Source: Mesorhizobium sp. ZC-5 (GTDB taxonomy: Bacteria > Pseudomonadota > Alphaproteobacteria > Rhizobiales > Rhizobiaceae). From it: a stretch of DNA of 64,000 nucleotides. Shown one piece after another: positions 60,901 to 64,000 of this stretch (its first letter is position 1; the number at the start of each line of letters is the position of its first letter). The stretch is taken from positions 124,001-188,000 of the forward strand of contig NZ_JAOWPT010000001.1 of assembly GCF_025753855.1 (NCBI RefSeq), in the 5' to 3' direction. The notes under the pieces were generated by a model. It was not told the DNA's origin and did not search any database. It saw only the letters and a program-made list of their open reading frames with translations. A program made the position numbers and the translations under genes.

Positions 60901-63091
60901 GGACGCCCGTGTCTACATTGGCGATCGTGCCGCCATTGCTGACGGTGATCGCCGAACCGACCTGGGTGCCCGAAAGGTCGATGCCGGTGCTGCCGGCAGC
61001 TCCGGTGCCGGTGATGTTGACCGACTGCGCTGTGAATGTGGTGCGGCTGCCCGAAAAATCGAGGCCTGTTGCGCCAGTCCCAAGGCCTGAGATGACCACG
61101 CCGCCCACCACCACCGGGCCGTTGATGCCGGCGAAGGTGATCGCGTCCGCCCCCGGGTTGATGATCGTGATGTCGGCGAAGCGGATCGATGCCGGCGAAT
61201 TGGAAATGGCTATCGCCGCACCAGACGTGTTGGAGATCGTCGTCGCGCCGGTGACCGTGAAGCTGCCGGTGACGTCGTCCAGAATGACGCCCGAAGTGCC
61301 CCTGCTATGGGTGATCGAGGTAAGTACGACGTTGGCGTTGATCGGATCGATCTTGACGCCGACGTCGCCATTGCCGGAAATCGTGCCGCCGGTCGTTTTG
61401 AACGTACCGGTGGCCGATGTCACCTCGATGCCGTCGTCGGTGTTGTTCAGCGCATTGACGGTCTGGAAATTATAAGTGCCGTTGCCGGTTATCGACAGAC
61501 CATCGACAGCGTTGCCAGAAAGCAATGTCGCGCCGGTGAAGTTGTAGGTGCCGTCGCCTTCGATGTGCAGCCCATCGCCGCCATTGTCCGTCGCGCTGAA
61601 GTTCGAGGCGTTGATGCCAGTCGAGGTTCCGGTGAATGACGCGCCGTGCGAACCAGTTCCGTCGACTGTAACGCCGGTGAGCGTCGCGCCGTTGATGTTG
61701 TTGCCGAGTATGCCGACCTCACCACCGGTGACGGTGATGCCTTGCAGCGTGTTGCCGTTGCCGAGTGAAAGGACCGGATTTGCCGGGTTGGTGCCCTGAA
61801 TGGTGCCGTCGCTGCCGCCGAAAGCGAACGAACTGATGGTGCCGTTGAGCAAAATTGCCTGCACCGTCTGGCCGCCGCCTATAACCGTCTGGCCATTGGT
61901 GAGGGTTACGCCGCCTGTCAGTAGATTCCCTGAGCCGCCGAGCGCCACAACAAAGCCGGAGCCGGCTTTGGTGACCGCATCGTCAAGCGTCGTTGGATCT
62001 CCGAGCGTCCCAAGGCCAAGCGTATTTTCGCCGTCCGCGAAAAAGAAAAGACCGAACTCGGATCCAGTCCGTACATTGATTGCCAGGCGGCTGAGCGATG
62101 CAGCGGTCTCGTCGGTGTCGAGCCTGACGCCGATATCGCCGCGAACACGCTCATTGGCCCGCTTCCGCAAACCTTCGCTCACATTATAAAGCGGCTCGCG
62201 ATCGCCGTCGGCCACCCGCTGGGTGCCGCCCAACGGGATCGTCAGCCTGGCGAAACCTGCAAACGTCGTGTCGTCACGGTCATCGTAGCGAACCTCGCCG
62301 CCGAACGTCAGCGAGGCGCCGCTGTCGCCGAGCACGTTTCCAACCTTGTATTCGAAGCCTGCCTTTCCGCCTGTAACACTGTCCGCCGTGTTGCCGGCGT
62401 CTTCGAAATGATAGCCGCCGATATGCAGCCGCAGCGCATGGTCCTTGGGCAGGTCGATCGGCGCCTGCACACCAAACTCGCCTTCCACGCCCCAAGAGGC
62501 ATAATCGCGGCGGTTGAGCACCGAAATCTGCTCGAGCAACTGATTGCCGACCAGCGACAGGCTGGATGCTGAGGTCGAAGTCTCCCGCTCTTGGTCGCCG
62601 AACGGCAGGTGGACGTTGACATGCGCATCGAAATTCGTGGCGATCGCCTCGACGCCGAGCGTAGCTCCGGTGAACTGGTGTCCGTCGAGCCTTTCGACGT
62701 TGAGATAGGCGTAGCCGCCGAGGATCAGGTCCGGATTGACAACACGGCGCAGACCGAGACCGACGTCACCGCCGGTTCCTTCAGAGAAATCGTGCTTGAG
62801 GCGCAAGTCGAGAAAGACAACCGAATCGGGAGTCTGCGTAAGCGGAATAAAACCTTCGAGCGACGAATATGCGCCTTGATGATCGCCACCAACGATCGTC
62901 TGGACCTGCGGCTGCCACAGTGCGTCCTGAGCATGGGCGGCCCCTGCGCCGGCGAGCGCAATCGTGGAGAGTGCGGAAGTTTTCCAGAGATGGCGCGAGA
63001 ATTCGCTCCGGTAATGCCGTGACGAACGGCTTTCACCGGATTCAATCGATTTCTTCGACTGAGTCTGGCGAGTTACTTTCGCCGAATACAT
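45980..63091 (-). CDS. Giant inverse autotransporter, beta-helix fibre with C-terminal zincin-like domain
   Basis: One intact frame of 5,703 residues. Residues 1-54 form an extended signal peptide (cleavage after AHA). About 55-290 is a barrel of the intimin/invasin (inverse autotransporter, IAT_beta) kind: LGLRRVVNPDLILGGYAYLN, VEGEFGVQAPIDLP, FAGFARLTIPLGG. About 340-5530 is repeat-rich right-handed beta-helix sequence, low in Lys and nearly free of Cys, with about six restarts of a cap-like module (near 344, 788, 1354, 1939, 2735 and 3820) such as FVGSTATGAGDGSSVNDLA. Residues about 5535-5703 form a zincin-like domain: HEFGHMLGYGD (H5653, E5654, H5657, D5663) and a Met-turn-like LMY (M5674), ending GERRLPN. 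In this topology the barrel anchors the N-terminus and the C-terminus is exported to the tip. Adhesion, with proteolysis or self-processing, is inference. The promoter should lie in the 261-base gap shared with the divergent ialB-like gene. Confidence 0.9.
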   Translation of the reverse strand: MYSAKVTRQTQSKKSIESGESRSSRHYRSEFSRHLWKTSALSTIALAGAGAAHAQDALWQPQVQTIVGGDHQGAYSSLEGFIPLTQTPDSVVFLDLRLKHDFSEGTGGDVGLGLRRVVNPDLILGGYAYLNVERLDGHQFTGATLGVEAIATNFDAHVNVHLPFGDQERETSTSASSLSLVGNQLLEQISVLNRRDYASWGVEGEFGVQAPIDLPKDHALRLHIGGYHFEDAGNTADSVTGGKAGFEYKVGNVLGDSGASLTFGGEVRYDDRDDTTFAGFARLTIPLGGTQRVADGDREPLYNVSEGLRKRANERVRGDIGVRLDTDETAASLSRLAINVRTGSEFGLFFFADGENTLGLGTLGDPTTLDDAVTKAGSGFVVALGGSGNLLTGGVTLTNGQTVIGGGQTVQAILLNGTISSFAFGGSDGTIQGTNPANPVLSLGNGNTLQGITVTGGEVGILGNNINGATLTGVTVDGTGSHGASFTGTSTGINASNFSATDNGGDGLHIEGDGTYNFTGATLLSGNAVDGLSITGNGTYNFQTVNALNNTDDGIEVTSATGTFKTTGGTISGNGDVGVKIDPINANVVLTSITHSRGTSGVILDDVTGSFTVTGATTISNTSGAAIAISNSPASIRFADITIINPGADAITFAGINGPVVVGGVVISGLGTGATGLDFSGSRTTFTAQSVNITGTGAAGSTGIDLSGTQVGSAITVSNGGTIANVDTGVRLGIAGSLANTANANFSFGGGSVGGITASLDARGLNPLTGTYAFGSTVFNGPQLFSTANIVFVGSTATGAGDGSSVNDLATIGTADANAGADAIFVLINDGSVINDADGFTLGDGQTLASFGNGAEYALGGVPLNVTGDNVQNGVVQGDPTGNGAATLTNLSAGNTVVLGDGTVIANITISNGAGGVGIFGDNIDGATLTGVTVSGASFDGASFTGTSTNVGGLNFTSTGNGGAGLVIESDGVFSFSGTTTLSGNAVDGLTIFGDGDYSFETLNIQNNAGSGLSVFATTRASLSIAGGSIAGNDDTAAFISGTDLDVTLDSITHDNPAAGLGGLLLLDVGGSFAVTGATTIKNVGFAGILIGLSTADISFGGPVLIDGVVGGDGLAIEQSGGTVRFDGAVDIGSAAGIGLIVRNSDATVIFDGPVAIADTGEEGIVLNHNTGAVSFDGATAVSRAGFSGIVVVDNTGSVEFGDTTVADPGESGVDVIGVNGTINFGDIDVTGLDAICGCDAAGLNLAGSRSTFTAASLDVSGNNSAGTTGVDLSGTTGGSVTITNGGTIANVDTGVQLGTNGVGGATASTDFVFGGGSIEGLTASLDARGLNPLAGSYAFGATVFNGPQLFDSSNIIFVGSAATGAGDGTSVNDLAAIGTADANTDSGAVFVLVNDGAAVDDADGFTLDDGQTLASFGNGAQYALGGVPLNVTGANVVHGFIQDDPTGNGAATLTNLGAGDTVVLGDGTIIADIDISNGVGGVGILGDNIDGLTLTGVVVTGAGLHGASFTGTTTNVSGSNFTSTGNGGSGLLIDSDGTFNFTGATLLSNNADFGLTIFGDGVYTFDTLNALNNGILGIEVISAGGGAFQATGGTISGNTVGGIAALGADLDLVLTSLSQDGGLFGAALAGVSGEFVMTGATTVANTSIGGLQIADSTANITFGSVDLTNVGLGGGIAIQRSAGVVTFDGPVSIDQSASVGIGIDDSTGPVTFAGRVDISRSAQAGISLGFLADNSGAITFGGPVTIDQAGTVGIGIDGSTGPVTFAGPVDITRTFDYGIALGWFEGNSGAVTFGDVTIDQAFGGISVADANGTITFGNVDITGMEGGAGLDLALSSSTFTAASLDVTGTNVAGSAGIDLSATLGGSVTITNGGTIADVDTGVQMGTNGIGGATANTDFTFGGGSIEGITASLDMRGLDAASGTYSFGATTLTGPQLFDAAGVVFVGRVSTGAGDGSTINDLIAADLADDLGLGANTVFVLVGTAPAEVIDTDADGFTLAAGQSLVSFANGATVDIGGPPANVTGTNVVTGATLDDPFLQGAPTLNNAAGNTIDLSDGNVIANLIATSGFIALDGSGITGLNSSGVVIRGAATGAFLDGALGTITINNLDVQGPVQTGIVLANSAATVNFTGTTQIAGGTIAGLRVDNFDGTADFANLDITGGNLGIGILNGSSGTLTFGTGSSVVNTSGIAVSVGGSTATVNYNGTITQNNAASAVRVDAMTGGSVNFGGVITANTGAANAIDLTGNTGSAINFSGGLNLNTDGGFAFRAVDGGTLTVTGGSNTISTGAGVSENGMTIGGTGMTIGAGGVNFASVTVDGSGGATQTGINIQNTSGGPVTFGSVDISSVAAATGIAIRLSNVTGAYTFNGTTTIDTTGEFTSGLVVENSAINLTVANLVTTSVFRHDVALTNNTGTITISDGTIANSGTGDGVVVSGGSATISVGADITNAGFSSTAAVRVDGITGGSAAFTGTLSATAGGDLFRIGNTTALTGGEVSFSGASLTATGGGGGVVGALGAGAVFDASAPLSITGGALVVQNVAGSATFGSVTMSGGTGIGLSGNAGTLTFGTTNVALGAFPNTSGIRFSGTNTDVTFGQTTITGVGTDQTGINFTGSETTAIFGVTSITGTGALTGRGIDLSSTLNNRAISFATGSSITNIGIGVDLSRGLTTATTANANFTFGDGEAADANGRNSTISAVAGGFTVNAVGLDPASGTYDFDDVAFTGNANLPPVANAVILVSQGGGFINAGTFGLSQTVSTISVAAAQALSGTETFAFVGAIDLSALGTAFTLDAGQSITGFGNGNAVSTGVEQPANVSGDLGGFGGNVTADEAVVGGGANDMFQLYGDNEIRHTTFDFTGGGGAMFFIDGADAAFNNSGITIEGVTIQDVAVGNFAFETTGLQSSLSILNNDINIAGQLISLSGGTAGNVSITRGTLPNGATPGVLTSSGVSASNFGGSASFTGMTVSGTAGALNAIDINQTSNTGTFNFTGLNIGSFAGGATGNGIDIDASGSGGVNLNLISGNSVTSPGDGLHVRHTAAAAAVALSLDNTTWQTMLAGSQAVDVLSSTPNSTYVTSLDANTVTANGIGGGMVFNQVTFDADGNPGTADIVSAGGTTNIGQGTLANQRVQGAGLSFINVSGNLSYDSLNIFNNAGTGLEVDTKTLGTTFTLAVNSGGAGDANIDTTGGMALLLDPLTVDMEFDSITATGGTNGILFDQVDGTFAVTGNTSITGTTGFGISAINTNTGTFSFNAVTIDNDAVGNGGGIGWASGALTTSGLVAIDTTSGAGVSQSGGSTAFSGGLDIQTGSGTGFNATGGSIAVAASGLTESILTATGQILNWTNATVGAGGVSFETLSTSGVVAAGDGILLSNVDGGSFTGGNVTVAGTAAGDGIEISGGSSTTFNFVSATIDNTAAHGINLTGANGAVTFTTVNIDGAAGSGLSIANSTAGVTVGGGSIGPATAASVAIASQVSGTIALNGLTVSANGADAYSLTGNAGTINVTGGSATQSGSEDVFDINSGGATGVVTISAAITHSGATGQAVEIDGTAGNVTFSGNVIANAGAQLFNIGTTTAPTAGTIAFSGTSLTATNGGNAVIAGLGAGATLNISAAVSVTGAAADGLSISGAAGDVTFGAITINTSTGDGIQLGGNSGTLSLGATTIGLGASANTAGLNITGTNASVTFGNVDITGVGASQRGVDLRTATGNIQLQTLDIAGVTPVAAGSVGIDLTGNANTLTFETVDSGTIENVAIGVDLTNANITGRFQYGDGSNVDPDLAASTIDATTPIVVAGLNAASGPYDFLDVNLVGDTSSLSVNAFWVQDGATGIGTRNDPGSIAAAQLSGATYIVLLDAAGAGQDIISLAGGTFNLGAGQSILSFRDQDTFMVAGGAPANVLLFGITTGLIDNPNADGSGAPLLTSTAVGGTLSLAAGSVVDGLVISNNGAGFGIVGTGISADIRNSTITGGTAGGISLTNAGVINAVDVDISGASALQITGGSAAISFDSDSSIANTSGTAVSIANRGGGSFAFGGTVASNGALAGGISVTGATAANTITFSGTVNLGTTTAIGASTGININNNNTTSTVNFTGGLDIVTNTTFGLVAINGGTINISGAGNTITATGAGAVNLGGVTTGVTFDTIASTGTVASTGIELANLAANSSFTVTGLTTLNNHGSAGVWISGTVTFGSNVTINFGAVDINRTAATPGSVGIFVEDIAQNLNLDFGAVGIGNATGATGAGLAVSNITGIGFDIDIASLDVDNVAAGVRVDNLDAGSMTVTGTTRIDDASLDSIVIINSAANATFTGLVTILNDGGANGDGVDLGANTGTYAFNGGVDITVNGAGAFGFRATTSGTVNIVDVGTTQITSNNGTALLINPTTVNMVLDSITSGGGTNGISLTQMSGSLTVGTVNIADSTGDGLFITGLVGTINLSSIAIDGSGDDGFQIDATTATGAVTISGGTIGNTTDPTGRGVFVNGGSGTITIDASIAKANAGKIVQVDSRSGGVVSFGGDLSVSGGLDNGLSFNNNTGGTTSFTAAGSVGIVVANANNALTVVNSAAHSISFAGASTLQTTGSGNAVDVSNGATLAFAGSAISASGAATGAALQADGGGTLTITGTGALSAGATATAVNLSGITIGASGVNFASTNKTAGGVSAVIMNTVSGSTTAAVNLGSGALNGGGTGPVIRIGDGAGTASTGGTAGLSYTGTISNTTGSGRTIDIQDRTAGAGNITLSGNITHTVAGQNGIFIDQVAAGTITFSGGTKSITSTTANAVSLTNNTGATIDFAGGGLAISTTSGTGFTATGGGTVNVTTGANQNTIGASSGTALILNGVTAGMTFASTTAGGGTNGISLTGMSGSLNVVGAVTIDNSTGDGLVVNASPGTVTFGSVSIDDVAGDGIDISGDNGNITISGGNIGGAGDDDPNGIGVDINGAAGDNNTITINAAVSKTTVGNIVEVTGRTAGTVSFGGNLSATGGVDNGIDVNNNSGTAVINFSGATKTLTTGGRGVDLQTNTGATINFTGGGLVINTTSGTGFNATGGGTVTVQGTGNTINSGTGTALNIANTNISAADVTFRSISSNGGSATGIVLDTTGSAGGLHVTGNGTAGSGGTIANKTGADGATTTGNGIYLNNTADVRLAWMQLNDFQNSAIRGMSVTGFSLEDSVINGTIGTNTGVIEGAIAFGDVLGGNGLFGNSLIDNVDISGSVEHHVEVYNQSGTMNLTISNSNIHDNSLTGGSDGIQMEFGGTAQAFVHIDNNQFSNNKSQAIQISALENSILNATISSNTITRGTQGNEGVVISNGGNADARVMIGGPSPAQGNTISGFGGVAIFVGQVPGQGTSSSLLEATIQNNTVVSPASATNHAILALVSSLTGQVSQARFLIDSNNVTYNSGAARAILVDAPDAGRTPEFHATVTNNVVTATDVNAVTMISVAARNGAIGHADVRGNDVNYTAAVGIVGVNVREATGGSIVLARGASGSNDSAVVLATNNPSSTTAILPGAGDVPVVENNTILLPGTPTLPSTPLLAAEGGVAAVGEDMWGDVLTGDTLDRIIAAAIDRWVAIGLTDEQLAVLNAATFEIADLGGNYLGLEGGSHIRIDDDGAGHGWFVDTTPLNDEEFANRVGETRMLADGTQAPAGQYDLLTTVMHEFGHMLGYGDTYAADQSSTLMYGWLQTGERRLPNVVYAPRGEYYSVYVSN
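57230..57531 (-). repeat. Internal repeat of giant gene, copy C
   Basis: DNA closely similar to 58991-59292 (offset 1,761 bases, 587 codons). It covers the GPQLF-FVG cap segment and the following VDTGVQMGTNG stretch. Confidence 0.75.
58623..59292 (-). repeat. Internal repeat of giant gene, copy B
   Basis: Aligns with copy A at a constant offset of 1,698 bases (566 codons) at the three checkpoints I compared, with many near-identical runs. It encodes the FVGSAATGAGDGTSVNDLA module and its flanks. Confidence 0.85.
60321..60990 (-). repeat. Internal repeat of giant gene, copy A
   Basis: Counterpart of copy B, 1,698 bases apart. It encodes the FVGSTATGAGDGSSVNDLA module and the DNIDGATLTGVTVSGASFDG coils. 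Confidence 0.85.
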
Positions 63092-63352
63092 GCTTTTACC
63101 GCCTCAGCCACAACACCCGAGGGGCACCGTATCCGTGTTTCTTGGTCCCGGAGACTACCAATCTTGCATAATCTGCAACATTTCAGCGATGTGATATTTC
63201 GGCAACATCTCCCGCAACAATCTGCTCGCAATAACGCGCTCCGCGCCCTGCGGTTGTCTTTCCTAAACGGAACGATGGCTGTATTGGTGCACCGCGATAA
63301 TGCAGCATGCAGGTCGAAAAGAGACCGGACGCGCGCCAAAAGGGAGAATTTC
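63092..63352. promoter_or_regulatory. Divergent region giant gene / ialB-like gene
   Basis: A 261-base intergenic stretch without a convincing gene. It should carry both divergent promoters. A palindromic GGTGCACC and a GATAAT (a possible -10 for the rightward gene) lie near 63280-63310. No confident -35 could be assigned. Confidence 0.35.
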
Positions 63353-63922
63353 ATGAATCTTGTTCCTGACCGGCAATTCAGCCGATTGACCTTTTGTGCA
63401 TTCGCTGGACTTCTTTCGGCGGGCATTGGTTCAGTACCGGTATCGGCACAGGAAGCCGCCAAGCCTGAGGCACCGGCGGCCCAAGCGCCTGCGCCGGAAA
63501 AACCAGCCGTTGCCTGGACCGTGAATTGCGCAAGCGGGGCAAACGCAGGCGCGCTCGAATGCCAGATGTCGCAGAACCTGACCGAGTCGAAAACCGGACA
63601 GCGGGTCCTGACCGTGACGATCCGCAAGCAGCCGAAAGACGGGGCCATGGCGATGCTGCTGGCGCTTCCCCATGGGTTGTTCATACCTGCCGGCGCTTCC
63701 TACCAGATCGATGCGGCCGAGAAGAAGACGGTGGCCATTCAGACCAGCGACCAGAACGGTGCCTATGCGGCCGTCCCGCTCAACGCCGATCTCATCAAGG
63801 CGCTGAAGACAGGCACCAGCCTGAACATCAGCATGGAATCGGTCACCCGCAACCCGGTCACGATCCCGGTCTCACTCAATGGCTTCACCGCTGCCATCGA
63901 TAAACTCGACGCGGTCAACTAG
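63353..63922 (+). CDS. Invasion-associated locus B (IalB) family protein
   Basis: Exported protein of 189 residues. The signal peptide is likely cleaved after VSA (residue 32), followed by a short Ala/Pro/Glu-rich linker and the IalB domain (about 50-189), with WTVNCASG, LECQMSQNLTESKTGQRVL and LPHGLFIPAGASYQID typical. The paired cysteines suggest a disulphide. In Bartonella, IalB contributes to host-cell invasion; in free-living rhizobia the role is unclear. GGGAG precedes ATG 63353; the longer open frame is not supported. It is divergent from the giant surface-protein gene. Confidence 0.87.
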   Translation: MNLVPDRQFSRLTFCAFAGLLSAGIGSVPVSAQEAAKPEAPAAQAPAPEKPAVAWTVNCASGANAGALECQMSQNLTESKTGQRVLTVTIRKQPKDGAMAMLLALPHGLFIPAGASYQIDAAEKKTVAIQTSDQNGAYAAVPLNADLIKALKTGTSLNISMESVTRNPVTIPVSLNGFTAAIDKLDAVN

Positions 63923-63931
63923 GGCGCGGTA

Positions 63932-64000
63932 GTGACGGCAACCGGAAAAGTATACCGCAACAAAAGCCTGTCGCTTGACGGCAAGCATTTCGAGAACTGC
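63932..64000 (+). CDS. Partial hypothetical protein, cut by right edge
   Basis: A GTG-initiated frame of 23 codons runs off the window: MTATGKVYRNKSLSLDGKHF followed by ENC. The DGKHFENC ending resembles small conserved proteins in which NCxF/CxL repeats follow, but only the start is visible. AGGGCG lies shortly upstream. Ten bases after the ialB-like gene, so possibly co-transcribed. Confidence 0.5.
   Translation, partial: MTATGKVYRNKSLSLDGKHFENC

Overview
This 64 kb window is chromosomal DNA of an alphaproteobacterium, most likely a Rhizobiales of the Mesorhizobium/Phyllobacteriaceae type. The gene sets point that way: a gbpR-chvE-gguABC sugar-uptake locus, urtABCDE, an ECF42-type sigma factor beside a DGPF/YciI protein, an IalB-family protein, a DUF6481 protein, and a RIME-like palindromic element. 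G+C is high throughout. I see no rRNA, tRNA, CRISPR array, insertion sequence or prophage.

Layout. 1-5.3 kb: a xylulokinase gene cut by the left edge, then the sulfate importer sbp-cysT-cysW-cysA. 5.3-17.7 kb: single genes. These are a TTC38-like protein, an autotransporter with a proline-rich linker, a LysE exporter, an MBL-fold hydrolase, an L,D-transpeptidase, a PPi-type phosphofructokinase, a voltage-gated-type K+ channel, the sigma factor/YciI pair, and small genes including rpsU with a TTG start. 17.7-24.9 kb: the ChvE/Ggu sugar ABC importer with GguC, an SDR dehydrogenase and the divergent LysR regulator GbpR. 25.1-34.4 kb: a peptide-type ABC importer whose operon also carries a cog3964 amidohydrolase, a RidA protein and a SelA-like PLP enzyme, followed by an IclR regulator. 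This looks like a self-contained uptake-and-catabolism unit for an unidentified amino-acid-like compound. 34.4-40.3 kb: the urea importer urtABCDE, read from a sequence that matches the sigma-54 promoter consensus. 40.6-45.8 kb: a class III cyclase, then SapC, DUF6916, GNAT and 2OG-Fe(II) oxygenase genes and three tandem phage-tail-collar (MdpB-like) genes. 45.98-63.09 kb: one uninterrupted 17.1 kb gene for a 5,703-residue surface protein. 63.3-64 kb: an IalB-family gene and the first codons of another gene.

The most striking object is the giant gene. It encodes a long signal peptide, an intimin/invasin-type (inverse autotransporter) beta-barrel, about 5,000 residues of beta-helix repeats that fall into about six cap-like modules, and a C-terminal zincin-like domain with an HExxHxxGxxD motif and a Met-turn-like segment. 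This architecture would place a protease-like domain at the far tip of a very long fibre. The collar-protein operon lies directly downstream, with its own promoter-like sequence in an AT-rich island. SapC, the 2OG oxygenase and GNAT genes follow. A joint surface role for this neighbourhood is inference.

In three transport loci the solute-binding-protein gene is separated from the following transporter gene by a strong hairpin or palindromic element (after chvE, the peptide-type SBP and urtA). This would suit higher expression of the binding protein than of the membrane parts.
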